Assembly (NCBI RefSeq): GCF_000336385.2
Contig: NZ_HG424513.1
Location: forward strand, 1 to 64,000
Direction: 5' to 3'
DNA length: 64,000 nucleotides
Origin: Lysobacter antibioticus HS124
Lineage (GTDB): Bacteria > Pseudomonadota > Gammaproteobacteria > Xanthomonadales > Xanthomonadaceae
Below, piece by piece: positions 17,470 through 27,100 of this stretch. The translations under genes and the position numbers were made by a program. Position 1 is the first letter of the stretch. Every line of letters starts with the position of its first letter. Under the pieces are notes generated by a model, which saw nothing but the letters and a program-made list of their open reading frames with translations, ran no database searches and was not told the DNA's origin.

Positions 17470-17994
17470 ATGTCCCCAGCCCAGAGTTCCGCCCCCTCGT
17501 CCGCTCCGCCGCCGCTGGTCGGCATCGTCATGGGCTCGCGCTCGGACTGGGAGACCATGCAGCACGCCGCCGCCAAGCTGGAGGCGCTCGGCGTCCCGCA
17601 CGAGGTCCGGGTGGTCTCGGCCCATCGCACTCCGGACGTGTTGTTCGACTACGCCGACACCGCCGCCGCGCGCGGCCTGCGCGCGATCATCGCCGGCGCT
17701 GGCGGCGCCGCCCACCTGCCGGGCATGCTCGCGGCCAAGACCGCGGTGCCGGTGCTCGGCGTGCCGGTGCAGTCCAAGGCGCTCAACGGCATGGACTCGC
17801 TGCTGTCGATCGTGCAGATGCCGGCCGGCATTCCGGTGGCGACCTTCGCCATCGGCAACGCCGGCGCGGCCAACGCCGGCCTGTTCGCGGCCGCCTTGCT
17901 GGCCGCCGAGTATCCGGCGATCGGCGCGGCGCTGAGCGCGTTCCGCGCTCGCCAGACCGACGACGTGCTGGCCAACGACGACCCGCGCCGATGA
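17470..17994 (+). CDS. purE: N5-carboxyaminoimidazole ribonucleotide mutase
   Basis: A 174-residue class I PurE, which moves the carboxylate of N5-CAIR to carbon to give CAIR in purine synthesis. [13 protein letters not shown] (18-30) binds phosphate and the catalytic His52 lies in [25 protein letters not shown] and [22 protein letters not shown] are typical. Its stop overlaps the purK start (ATGA), and the presence of PurK confirms the N5-CAIR mutase type. The promoter region is shared with the divergent Trm112-like gene; TAGAAT at 17439-17444 could be a -10 box. Confidence 0.97.
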   Translation: MSPAQSSAPSSAPPPLVGIVMGSRSDWETMQHAAAKLEALGVPHEVRVVSAHRTPDVLFDYADTAAARGLRAIIAGAGGAAHLPGMLAAKTAVPVLGVPVQSKALNGMDSLLSIVQMPAGIPVATFAIGNAGAANAGLFAAALLAAEYPAIGAALSAFRARQTDDVLANDDPRR

Positions 17995-19130
17995 CCACCG
18001 TCGGCATCCTCGGGGGCGGGCAACTGGCCCGCATGCTGGCCCTGTCGGGCGCGCCGCTGGGCCTGCGTTTCCTGGTCCTGGACAACACCGCCGACGCCTG
18101 CGCCGGCCAGTTCGCGCCGATGGTGGTGGGCGACTACACCGACCAGCCGGCGCTGGACGAGTTCGCGTCCAAGATCGATGTGGCGACCTTCGATTTCGAG
18201 AACGTCCCGGCCGAATCGGCGCATTGGCTGGCCGAGCGCCGGCCGGTGTTCCCGAGCCCGCGCGCGCTGGCCGTGGCCCAGGACCGCCTGGCCGAAAAAA
18301 CCCTGTTCCGCGAACTCGGCATTCCGGTGCCGGACTTCGCCCCGATCGACACCCGCGAGCAGCTCGCCGCGGCGGTGGAGCGGATCGGCACGCCCTGCAT
18401 CCTCAAGACCCGCCGCCTGGGCTACGACGGCAAGGGCCAGTTCCGGATCAAGGCTCCGGCCGACCTGGACGCCGCCTGGGACGCGTTGGGCGCGCAAGCC
18501 GACAAGGTCGGTTTGATACTGGAAGGCTTCGTGCGCTTCGAGCGCGAGCTGTCGGTGGTCGCGGTGCGCGGCCGCGACGGCGAATTCCGCGCCTGGCCGA
18601 TCACCGAGAACTGGCACGTCGACGGCGTGCTGTCGGCCAGCCTGGCGCCGGCGCGGGTCGACGACGAACTGGCCGCGACCGCGATCGCCCACGCCCGCAA
18701 GCTGGCGCAGGCGCTGGACTACGTCGGCGTGTTCGCGTTGGAGCTGTTCTGCCGCGACGGCGTGCTGCTGGCCAACGAACTCGCCCCGCGCGTGCACAAC
18801 TCCGGCCACTGGACCATCGAAGGCAGCGAGACCTCGCAGTTCCAGAACCATCTGCGCGCGGTGCTGGGGCTGCCGCTGGGCGACACCCGCATGCTCGGCC
18901 ACGCCTGCATGCTCAACTGGATCGGCGCGATGCCCGAGGCCGCGCCGGTGCTGGCCGAAGCCGGCGGGCACTGGCACGACTACGGCAAGTCCGCGCGCGA
19001 CGGGCGCAAGGTCGGCCACGCCACCTTGCGCGCCGACGACCCGGCCGAACTGGCCGCGGCGCTGCGCCGGGTCGGTGTCGCGCTCGGTCGCCAGGCGCAG
19101 GTCGAGCCGGTGATTCTTGCCTTGGCCTGA
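17991..19130 (+). CDS. purK: N5-carboxyaminoimidazole ribonucleotide synthase
   Basis: A 379-residue ATP-grasp enzyme that carboxylates AIR with bicarbonate and ATP. The N-terminal preATP-grasp motif is [21 protein letters not shown]. The ATP-grasp domain has [15 protein letters not shown] and [13 protein letters not shown], and the Mg-binding region is [36 protein letters not shown]. The stop codon sits in the three-base loop of a perfect nine-base-pair hairpin (19119-19139). It is translationally coupled to purE. Confidence 0.97.
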   Translation: MTTVGILGGGQLARMLALSGAPLGLRFLVLDNTADACAGQFAPMVVGDYTDQPALDEFASKIDVATFDFENVPAESAHWLAERRPVFPSPRALAVAQDRLAEKTLFRELGIPVPDFAPIDTREQLAAAVERIGTPCILKTRRLGYDGKGQFRIKAPADLDAAWDALGAQADKVGLILEGFVRFERELSVVAVRGRDGEFRAWPITENWHVDGVLSASLAPARVDDELAATAIAHARKLAQALDYVGVFALELFCRDGVLLANELAPRVHNSGHWTIEGSETSQFQNHLRAVLGLPLGDTRMLGHACMLNWIGAMPEAAPVLAEAGGHWHDYGKSARDGRKVGHATLRADDPAELAAALRRVGVALGRQAQVEPVILALA

Positions 19131-19139
19131 GGCCAAGGC
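19119..19139 (+). other. Hairpin enclosing the purK stop codon
   Basis: GCCTTGGCC and GGCCAAGGC form a perfect nine-base-pair stem whose three-base loop is the TGA stop codon of purK. There is no T run, so this is more likely a message 3'-end stabiliser than a classic terminator. Confidence 0.45.
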
Positions 19140-19140
19140 G

Positions 19141-19248
19141 GGATTAGGGATTGGGGATTGGTCAGAGCGGTGCTGCGCACTCGTGCGCCAGGCACCGTTA
19201 AACGCGCTTTTGCTTCGACGATTTCCTAATCCCTAATCCCCATTCCCA
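19141..19248. repeat. GGGATT-family inverted-repeat element
   Basis: The left arm (19141-19161, GGATTAGGGATTGGGGATTGG) and the right arm (19222-19248, ending in AATCCCCATTCCC) face each other around about 60 bases. After the left arm comes GTCAGAGCGG, a phrase also found with small changes in two other elements. The right arm supplies the last six codons and the TAG stop of the lipoprotein gene on the minus strand. Confidence 0.75.
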
Positions 19249-21158
19249 GCCCCCCGCAACTTGGCCTCGAGCAGGGGCGTGGCGCGGATCGACTTGGCTT
19301 CGGAATAGGCGCGCGCTGCGCCGGCGGTGTCGCCTTGCGCCTTCAGCACATCGCCTTGCAGCGACAAGCCTTCGCGTCGGGTCGCCGGGATCGACTGCAG
19401 CTTGACCGACAACTCGCGCACTGCCGGCGTGGCGGCGACGGCGGGTGCGGTCACGGCCGGCGCGACGACCACCGGGTCGCGCCGCGATTCGGAAGGCGGA
19501 GCGGTGTCGGGCCGCGGCGCGGTGCCGGCCGGGCGTTCGCGCGGCTGCAGCTGCGGCTGTAGTTTCGGCGCCACCGGCACGTCGTCGCGGCCGGACTGGG
19601 CCGAGATCTGCGCGGCGACCTGCTTGACCGCGATCGACTTGGCCGTGCCCGGGTAGCGTTGCTCGACTGTGTGCAGGGCGGCCACCGAAGAATCCAGCAT
19701 GCCCAGTTCGGACAGGGTGTCGGCGGCGGCGACCCAGCGCGCGCCGGCCGGCAGGTCCGGGCGTTCGGCGGCGATCGAGGCCTGCGCGGCCTCGGCCACG
19801 GCCTGCCACTTGGCCTGATCGGGCAGGTCCTGGAAGGCGACGCCGCCATCGGCCGATTCGATCCGGGCATTGATCGCCTCGGCGGTGGCTTCCAGCCGCT
19901 GCGTCTTGGCCGTCTGCGCCGCGGCCAGGTCCGGGATCCGCACCACCACCGTGCGTTCGGGCAGCGAAGCCAGCTGCAGGGTGAAGCGGTACTCCGCCTG
20001 CGGCACGCCGTAGACGAACAGGCGCAGGTCCTCGCGACCTCCGGCCGGAATCAATTTGGGCGTGGTTTCCGGCGAGATCCACAGCTTGGAATTCTGCGGC
20101 AGGGCGATGCGATAGCTTTGGCTGGTCGCGCTTTTGTTGATCAGGCCGGCGTGGTTGAGGTCGTCGGCGCGCTGCAGCACGTAGCTCCAGCCGTCGGCCT
20201 CGGGCACGAAATCGGGCGTGTCCCAGGCCGAGGCCTCCAGTCGCGGCAGCGCATAGCGGCGCAAGGCGTTCACCAGTTTGACCACCGACTCGTGCTCCTG
20301 TCGGTCGGGTTTGACGATGCTGATGTGGTCGGCGCCGGCGATGCCGGGTGGGGCTTCGTCGCAGAAGCGGGTGGCGCTGGTCCATTTCACGATCATCTGG
20401 CCGTGGGTGGTCACGGTTTCGTAGGCGCAGATCACTTTCGGCGCCCGGCCGGCGGCCTTCAGCCCGGTCCAGTCGTCGCTGAGCTGCTTGAGGTAGTCGT
20501 TGCCGTCGGCCGGCAGCATCTGCCGGATCGCGTTGTTCTGGACCACGTATTTGGCGATGCGGGTGATGTCCGAGCCTTCCTGGGGCGTGGCGTAGAACAT
20601 CAGCAGCGGCACCTTGGCGCTGAGCTCCGGATGCGAGATCAGCTCGCGCATCGCCACCAGCCCGCCCATGCTGTGGGCGACGAACACCACCGTGTCGTAG
20701 TCGGTCACGCCGTGGTACTGCAGGTACTCGTGCAGCTTGAGCGAGGCCTCGCGGATGTCCTGCGAGCCCTGGCCGAACATGCGCGAGGTGAAACCGAACG
20801 CGTAGGTGTCGACTTTGTCGCCGACCCCGGGCGCGCTGCCGAGCAAGTCGAAGAAGCGCGCGCCGTTGGCGTGGGTCCAGGTGCCGAGGGTATCGCCGAA
20901 GATGCCGTGGACGAACACCACCGCGATCTTGGCGTGCGGTTGGGCTTGGCGGATCCAGCGCGGATCGGTGGTGTTGGCCGGCGCTTCGGCGGCCTGGGTC
21001 TGCCCGTCGGGGCCGGGCGCGGGTTCGGGGCCGGGGCAGCCGGCCAGTCCCAGGGCCAGCGCCGCGGCCGGGCCGGCGGCGAAGCCGTGGTGCGCCAGCG
21101 ACAGCGCGGCGGTCCGGACCCTGCGGCCGATGCAGCTCGTGCGGCCGATGCTGTTCAT
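19233..21158 (-). CDS. Alpha/beta-hydrolase lipoprotein (lipase/esterase-like)
   Basis: A 641-residue predicted lipoprotein. The signal ends in lipobox LALGLAGC (Cys41), followed by a proline-rich tether. The alpha/beta-hydrolase domain spans about 75-300, with oxyanion segment VFVHGIFGDT (His84-Gly85), nucleophile Ser163 in VAHSMGGLVAM, and a likely catalytic His in IAGADHISIVKP. A middle region shows no clear family. The C-terminal part has an Ala/Pro-rich linker and a short TPR-like helix pair (LSLQGDVLKAQGDTAGAARAYSEAKSI). The RBS CAGGAG precedes the start. It lies downstream of sodB across a terminator. The substrate is unknown; lipase, esterase or acyltransferase activity is possible. 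The final residues GAGNGD come from a repeat element. Confidence 0.75.
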   Translation of the reverse strand: MNSIGRTSCIGRRVRTAALSLAHHGFAAGPAAALALGLAGCPGPEPAPGPDGQTQAAEAPANTTDPRWIRQAQPHAKIAVVFVHGIFGDTLGTWTHANGARFFDLLGSAPGVGDKVDTYAFGFTSRMFGQGSQDIREASLKLHEYLQYHGVTDYDTVVFVAHSMGGLVAMRELISHPELSAKVPLLMFYATPQEGSDITRIAKYVVQNNAIRQMLPADGNDYLKQLSDDWTGLKAAGRAPKVICAYETVTTHGQMIVKWTSATRFCDEAPPGIAGADHISIVKPDRQEHESVVKLVNALRRYALPRLEASAWDTPDFVPEADGWSYVLQRADDLNHAGLINKSATSQSYRIALPQNSKLWISPETTPKLIPAGGREDLRLFVYGVPQAEYRFTLQLASLPERTVVVRIPDLAAAQTAKTQRLEATAEAINARIESADGGVAFQDLPDQAKWQAVAEAAQASIAAERPDLPAGARWVAAADTLSELGMLDSSVAALHTVEQRYPGTAKSIAVKQVAAQISAQSGRDDVPVAPKLQPQLQPRERPAGTAPRPDTAPPSESRRDPVVVAPAVTAPAVAATPAVRELSVKLQSIPATRREGLSLQGDVLKAQGDTAGAARAYSEAKSIRATPLLEAKLRGAGNGD

Positions 21159-21241
21159 ACGTCCGGGCTCCTGCGGCGGCGATGCGTGCATATCCAGCAA
21201 CGCAACGGCGGCGCGGAACCGGTCTGGCGGCGGGTGGGCGC

Positions 21242-21275
21242 TAAAAAAAAAGACGGCCGGGTCGCCCCGGCCGTC
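21242..21275 (-). terminator. Rho-independent terminator of sodB
   Basis: On the minus strand GACGGCCGGG pairs with CCCGGCCGTC around a four-base loop and runs into nine consecutive T residues (the A run at 21243-21251), 24 bases after the sodB stop. A strong terminator, so the downstream lipoprotein gene needs its own promoter. Confidence 0.9.
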
Positions 21276-21298
21276 CCGATGCTGCGGACCGCGCGCGC

Positions 21299-21877
21299 TT
21301 ACTTCAGGTTGGCGGCGACGAAGTCCCAGTTGACCAGGTTCCAGAACGCCTCGACGTACTTCGGGCGGGCGTTGCGGTAGTCGATGTAGTAGGCGTGTTC
21401 CCACACGTCGCAGGTCAGCAGGGCGGTGTCTTCGCCGGTCAGCGGGGTGGCCGCGTTCGGGGTGCTGACCAGGCCCAGCGAGCCGTCCGGACGCTGCACC
21501 AGCCAGGCCCAGCCGGAACCGAAGGTGCCGATGGCGGTCTTGGTGAATTCTTCCTTGAACTTGGCGAAATCGCCGAAGGCTTTGTTGATCAGCTCGGCCA
21601 GCTTGCCGGTCGGCTCGCCGCCGCCCTTGGGCGAGAGGCAGTTCCAGTAGAAGGTGTGGTTCCAGATCTGGGCGGCGTTGTTGAACATGCCGCCCTGCGA
21701 CTTCTTGATGATCTCTTCCAGCGACAGCGAGGCGAACTCGGTGCCTTCGATCATCTTGTTGAGATTGTCGACGTAGGCCTTGTGGTGCTTGCCGTAGTGG
21801 AAGTCGATGGTCTCGGCCGAGATGGTGGGTTCCAGCGCGGTGCGGTCGTAGGGCAGGGCAGGCAATTCGATGGCCAT
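21299..21877 (-). CDS. sodB: Superoxide dismutase, Fe type
   Basis: A 192-residue cytoplasmic Fe-superoxide dismutase converting superoxide to O2 and H2O2. Metal ligands are H27 ([11 protein letters not shown]), H74 (IWNHTFYW), D157 and H161 ([15 protein letters not shown]). The active-site Gln at position 70 (NNAAQIWNH) is the Fe-SOD type; Mn enzymes carry the Gln later in the chain. There is no signal peptide. It is divergent from grxD with 189 bases between them. It ends in a strong terminator. Confidence 0.96.
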   Translation of the reverse strand: MAIELPALPYDRTALEPTISAETIDFHYGKHHKAYVDNLNKMIEGTEFASLSLEEIIKKSQGGMFNNAAQIWNHTFYWNCLSPKGGGEPTGKLAELINKAFGDFAKFKEEFTKTAIGTFGSGWAWLVQRPDGSLGLVSTPNAATPLTGEDTALLTCDVWEHAYYIDYRNARPKYVEAFWNLVNWDFVAANLK

Positions 21878-22066
21878 TGGCGGGCTCCAAGAGTCGAGGG
21901 GGCTGGCTAGCGGGGGGCGCCGCGGCCGGCGTTCCGGTCCCGGGACAATGGAGTTCCCGGACGGCCGCCTGTGCGACGCCTTGAAGGCTTACAATTCATA
22001 TTCTATCCCCACGCCGGGTTGCCGAACCGTCAAAGTCGGCAACCCGCCCTCGCAGGAGCAGTACCC

Positions 22067-22387
22067 ATGTCCGTGATGGAACGGATCCAGGCCGAAGTCG
22101 AAGCCCATCCGATCGTGTTGTTCATGAAGGGCACCGCGCAGTTCCCGATGTGCGGCTTCTCCAGCCGCGCCGTGCAGGCGCTCAAGGCCGCGGGCGCGAC
22201 CTCGCTGCACACGGTCAATGTGCTCGAGGATCCGGAGATCCGCGCCAATCTGCCGCGCTACTCCAACTGGCCGACCTTCCCGCAATTGTTCATCCACGGC
22301 GAACTGATCGGCGGTTGCGACATCACCCTGGAGCTGTACGAGTCGGGCGAACTGGCGCGAATGATCAGCGAGACCCAGTCGCAGTGA
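22067..22387 (+). CDS. grxD: Monothiol glutaredoxin (Grx4 type)
   Basis: A 106-residue CGFS glutaredoxin. The active site MCGFSSRA carries Cys29, and the glutathione-binding segments are FMKGTAQFP and YSNWPTFPQLFIHGELIGGCDI. Such proteins bind a shared [2Fe-2S] cluster and work in iron-sulfur trafficking with BolA. The ATG at 22067 is chosen because CAGGAG stands about ten bases upstream and it gives family length; an in-frame ATG at 21971 would add a non-conserved extension. Its stop overlaps the GTG start of the SDR gene. Confidence 0.95.
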   Translation: MSVMERIQAEVEAHPIVLFMKGTAQFPMCGFSSRAVQALKAAGATSLHTVNVLEDPEIRANLPRYSNWPTFPQLFIHGELIGGCDITLELYESGELARMISETQSQ

Positions 22388-23130
22388 GTTCCAGCGCTGC
22401 CAGCTCCGCGCCGGCGCCGGCCCTCGCCGGGCGGGTCGTGCTCGTCACCGGGGCCGCCGGCGGTCTCGGCGCGGCCGCATCGGCCGCCTGCGCGCAGGCC
22501 GGCGCGACCGTGGTCCTGCTCGGCCGCAAGCCGGCCAAGTTGAACCGCGTCTACGACGCCCTGGCCAAGCTCGGCCCCGAGCCGCTGCTGTATCCGCTGG
22601 ACCTGGAAGGCACGCAGCCGGACGACTATGCCGAGATGGCGGCGCGGATCGAAGCCGAACTCGGCCGGCTGGACGGCGTGCTGCACTGCGCCGCCGACTT
22701 CGCCGGCCTGACGCCCTTGATGCAGACCGACCCGGCCGCGTTCGCGCGCGCCGTACACGTGAACCTGACCGCGCCCTGGTGGCTGTCGCAGGCCTGCTTG
22801 CCGCTGCTGGCGCGGGCCGAGGATGCGGCGCTGGTGTTCGCCGTCGACGACCCGCAGCGGGTCGGCCAGGCCTATTGGGGCGGCTACGGCGCCGCCCAGC
22901 ACGGATTGGCGGCGCTGGTCGGCATGCTCCATGCCGAACTCGGCAACTCCCCGGTGCGCGTGTCCGGCCTGCGTCCCGGGCCGATGCGCACGCCGTTGCG
23001 CGCCCGCGCCTACGTGGAAGAGAGCGACCGCGCCGCGCGCGAGCCGGCGGCCTACGCGGCCGCGGCGGTGACCCTGCTGTCGCCGGCCGGCGCCGCGCAC
23101 CGCGGCCGGATCTGGACGCCGACGCCATGA
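22384..23130 (+). CDS. Short-chain dehydrogenase/reductase (YciK-like)
   Basis: A 248-residue SDR oxidoreductase starting at a GTG that overlaps the grxD stop (GTGA). The nucleotide-binding motif is VTGAAGGLGAAASAACAQAG, with NLTAPWWLSQACLPLL in the central helix. In the active site YGAAQHGL takes the place of the usual YxxxK: Tyr is present but the Lys position reads Gln, so catalysis may be altered. It resembles E. coli YciK, whose substrate is unknown. It is coupled at both ends to its neighbours. Confidence 0.85.
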   Translation: MSSSAASSAPAPALAGRVVLVTGAAGGLGAAASAACAQAGATVVLLGRKPAKLNRVYDALAKLGPEPLLYPLDLEGTQPDDYAEMAARIEAELGRLDGVLHCAADFAGLTPLMQTDPAAFARAVHVNLTAPWWLSQACLPLLARAEDAALVFAVDDPQRVGQAYWGGYGAAQHGLAALVGMLHAELGNSPVRVSGLRPGPMRTPLRARAYVEESDRAAREPAAYAAAAVTLLSPAGAAHRGRIWTPTP

Positions 23131-23723
23131 CCGTCGCCTCGGCCGCGCTGCTGCTTTTCATCATCCTCGACCCGCTGGGCAACATCCCGGTGTTCCTCAG
23201 CCTGCTGCGCGGGCTGCCGCCCAAGCGCCAGCGCATCGTCCTGGCGCGCGAGCTGCTGATCGCGCTGGCCGTGCTGATGATGTTCCTGTGGGGCGGCAAG
23301 TACGCGCTGGAGCTGATGCACCTGCGCCAGGAGTCGGTGTCGATCGCTGGCGGCATCGTCCTGTTCCTGATCGGCATCCGCATGATCTTCCCGCCGCCGG
23401 AAGGGCTGATGGGCGAACTGCCCGACGGCGAGCCCTTCATCGTGCCGATGGCGATTCCGCTGGTGGCCGGCCCCTCGGGCATGGCCGCGGTGATGCTGAT
23501 GGGCAGCAACGACCCCTCGCGCCTGGGCGACTGGAGCCTGGCGCTGATGATCGCCTGGGGCGCGACCGCGGCGATCCTGTTCTCGGCCACCTTGCTGTAC
23601 AAGCTGCTGGGCCGCCGCGCCCTGATCGCGATCGAACGCCTGATGGGCATGCTGCTGGTGGCGATCTCGGTGCAGATGTTCCTCGACGGGCTCGGCACCT
23701 ATCTGCAGATCTCGCCGCCCTGA
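23127..23723 (+). CDS. MarC-family integral membrane protein (YhgN-like)
   Basis: A 198-residue polytopic membrane protein with about six transmembrane helices. The first helix contains FIILDPLGNIPVFLSLLRGL, the most conserved MarC phrase. Later come FPPPEGLMGELPDGEPFIVPMAIPLVAGPSGMAAVML and AIERLMGMLLVAISVQMFLDGL. The function of the family is unsettled; the old link with multiple antibiotic resistance was not confirmed. The start overlaps the stop of the SDR gene. Confidence 0.88.
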   Translation: MTVASAALLLFIILDPLGNIPVFLSLLRGLPPKRQRIVLARELLIALAVLMMFLWGGKYALELMHLRQESVSIAGGIVLFLIGIRMIFPPPEGLMGELPDGEPFIVPMAIPLVAGPSGMAAVMLMGSNDPSRLGDWSLALMIAWGATAAILFSATLLYKLLGRRALIAIERLMGMLLVAISVQMFLDGLGTYLQISPP

Positions 23724-24147
23724 GGCGGCGGGGCGGATGCGCGGGCGAGGCCCGGCAGTGCGCGCGATTCGGTGGCTCTCTCGGCCCATTCCAACGTGGC
23801 GCGCTGACCGCTCCCGGCCGCTGGGCGGCTCCAGGGGGCGGTCCGCGGCGCGGTGCTAAGTCCCCGCCGCGACTGGTTTCTTTGCCCGGATTTGCGGTTT
23901 TTCCCCGAACTTTGCGGCACTTGCCGGTTCAGCTTTGACCGCGGTCACCGTGTGACAAGGCATGAACTGCGTCACGTCCCTGTCACACTCCCCTCCTAGC
24001 CTGTTAAACTGCTGTTAACCCGACGGCGACGTACTGTGCCGCCGCCCGGGTAGGGGCTAGCCAGAAGAACCTCAGGGCCCGGCCTGCGGCGCAAAGCCGC
24101 GCCGGCCCGAAACTCCGCCACGCATTCCACGTACCGAGGCCATAGTA
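23724..24147. other. Intergenic and leader region of the Oar-like receptor gene
   Basis: The 424 bases hold no supported gene. The last 200 bases carry a cluster of GTCAC/GTGAC motifs (23944-23988) and a direct repeat TGTTAA-N5-TGTTAA near 24002-24017, suggesting a regulated promoter and a long untranslated leader before the receptor gene. Confidence 0.5.
23944..23988. promoter_or_regulatory. Cluster of GTCAC/GTGAC half-sites
   Basis: GTCAC-CGT-GTGAC forms a perfect short palindrome at 23944-23956. Further GTCAC copies lie at 23971-23975 and 23982-23986, and GTGTGACA (23950) faces TGTCACAC (23981). The motifs resemble half-sites of CRP/Clp-type regulators, but no exact 5-6-5 consensus is present. 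They lie 160-200 bases before the receptor start. Confidence 0.35.
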
Positions 24148-27100
24148 ATGACCCATCGCAACCGCGTCCGCACGTCCAAGCTCACGCTTGGTCTGCTCGC
24201 CGTCCTCGCCACTGCGCCGGTATTCGCGCAGAGCACCTCCGCCGGCATCGCCGGTCGCGTCCTCGGTGCCGACGGCCAGCCCGTCACCGGCGCCGAAGTG
24301 ACCATCACCCACACCGAGTCGGGCACGGTCAGCCGCGCCGTCACCGGTGCCGACGGTCGCTACAACGCACGCGGTCTGCGCGTCGGCGGTCCGTACACGG
24401 TCGTCATCAACAAGGAAGGCGCGGGCACTGCGAGCCAGGACGGCGTCTACCTCAACCTCGACAAGGTCAACGAAGTCGACGTCGCGCTGAACAATTCGGT
24501 CACCACCCTCGACGCCGTGCAGGCGATCGCCGCGGGCGGTTCGGAAGTGTTCTCCTCGACCAAGATGGGCGCCGGTTCGACCATCACCCGCGAACAGCTG
24601 GAGTCGATGCCGACCATCAACCGCAACCTGCAGGACTTCGTCCGCCTCGACCCGCGCGTCGTGCTGACCGACAAGTCCCGCAACGAGATCTCGGTCGGCG
24701 GCCAGAACCCGCGCTACAACGTGATCCGCGTCGACGGCATCAGCACCAACGACTCGTTCGGCCTCGGCGGCAACGGCCTGCCGACGCCGCGCCAGCCGTT
24801 CTCGATGGACGTGGTCGACGAAGTCTCGGTCGACGTCGCCAACTACGACGTGACCATCTCCGGCGGCACCGGCGGCGTGATCAACGCCGTGACCAAGTCG
24901 GGCACCAACGAATTCCACGGCTCGCTGTACGGCGTGTACCGCGACAACGACTGGTCGGGCAAGAACCAGAACGACGTGCGTCCGCAGTTGTTCGACAGCG
25001 AGTCGACCTACGGCGGCACCTTCGGCGGCCCGCTGGTCAAGGACAAGCTGTTCTTCTTCGTCAACTACGAGAAGTACACCGGCAAGGAAGTCTTCACCGG
25101 CAACTCCAGCTTCGGTCCTCCGGGCTCGGGCGCCAACAACATCGTCAATATCACCCAGGCGCAGATCGACGACGTCATCAACACCTCGAAGAGCGTCTAC
25201 GGCTTCGATCCGGGCGACCTGAGCCTGCCCTCGCTGGACACCAAGAGCGAGGAATACGGCATCAAGTTCGACTGGAACATCAACGACCAGCACCGCGCCA
25301 ACTTCCGCTACGCCAAGAGCGAGCAGAGCACCGCGTTCCTGCAGGGCTTCGGCACCAACTCGCTGGCGTTGAACTCGTACCACTACATCAACGACTTCGA
25401 GTTCAAGACCTACACCGCGCAGCTGTTCAGCGACTGGACCGACGTGTTCTCGACCGAAGCCAAGGTCTCCTACCGCGACTACTCGGCCGTGCGCAGCCCG
25501 CGCTTCGACCTGCCGGCGATCGCGGTCCGCTTCGGCAGCAACACCCTGAACCTGGGCACCGAAGAGAACACCCACGCCAACGTCCTCGAGACCAAGACCT
25601 GGAACGCGTTCTTCGCCGGCAACCTGTTCCTGGGCGACCACACCGTCAAGTTCGGCGCCGACTACGAGTCGAACGAGGTCTACAACCTGTTCGGCCGCCG
25701 CGTCAACGGCGTCTACACCTTCAACAGCCCGGCCGACTACCGCGCCGGCCGTTCCAGCCGCTACCAGCTGTTCTACCCGGCCGGCGGCCAGCTCGACAAC
25801 ATGGCCGCCGAGTTCACCCAGAAGAACCTCGGCCTGTTCGTGCAGGACACCTGGGCGGTCAACGACAAGCTGAGCCTGACCTTCGGCATCCGCTACGACC
25901 GCGCCATGGTCGACGACAAGCCGACGTTCAACCCGGCCGCTTCGGCGCTGTTCGGCGTGCGCAACGACAACAACATCGACGGCACCGACATGTGGGCGCC
26001 GCGCTTCGGCTTCAATTACACCTTCGACAGCGAGCGCCCGACCCAGCTGCGCGGCGGCATCGGCCTGTTCCGCGGCGGCACTCCGACCGTGTGGCTGGCC
26101 AACCCGTACTCGAACAACGGCCTGTCCTACACCGACTACGTGTTCACCAACGGCATCAACGGCTTCAGCCCGAACCCGGATGCGCAGCTCGGCCTGGTCA
26201 ACGCCGCCGGCGGCGCCGCCGGCGCGACCCAGTCGGTGGACTTCATCGAGAAGGACCTGAACCTGCCGTCGGTGTGGAAGGCCAACCTGGCGTTCGAAAC
26301 CGAGCTGCCGTGGTACGGCATCGTCGCCAGCGCCGAAACCGTCGTGACCTCGGTCAACGACGCCCTGTACTACCAGCAGCTCAACCTCGGTGCGGCGACC
26401 AAGACCGGCCAGGACGGCCGCAACATCTACTGGGACGCCAACGGCCTGGCCGCGACCAGCTGGAACGCCGAAGGCGTGGCCTGCCTGCGCGAAACCGGCC
26501 TCAACGGTTCGTCGTGCACCAACAGCCGCACCAACGCCCGCGCCCGCCGCGCGACCGCCTATAACGACGCGATCATCGCCCGTCAGACCAGCAAGGGCGA
26601 AAGCCAGCAGTTCACCCTGTCGCTGAGCAAGCCGTTCAACAACAGCGACTGGTCGTGGAGCGTCGCCTACACCTACACCCACGCCGACGAAGTCAGCCCG
26701 CTGACCAGCTCGACCTCGAGCTCGCAGCTCGGCAACGTCGCCGTGTTCCAGGCCAACGAAGAAGTCGCCGCCCGCTCCAGCTACGAGATCCGCGACCGCT
26801 TCACCGCGGCGATCAACTGGAAGCACGCGTTCTTCGGCGACAACAAGACCACCGTGTCGCTGTTCTACGAAGGCCGCTCGGGCCGTCCGTACAGCTACGC
26901 CTTCGACAACGACGCCAACGGCGACGGCCGCTTCAACGACCTGCTGTACATCCCCAAGGGCCCGGGCGACGTGCTGTTCCGCAACGCGGCCGAAGAGGCG
27001 GCGTTCTGGGAGTTCTTCAACAACGACGAGTACATGCGCAGCCATGCCGGCCAGGTGGCCCAGCGCAATGCCGTCCGCGGCAAGTGGGTCAACCAGTTCG

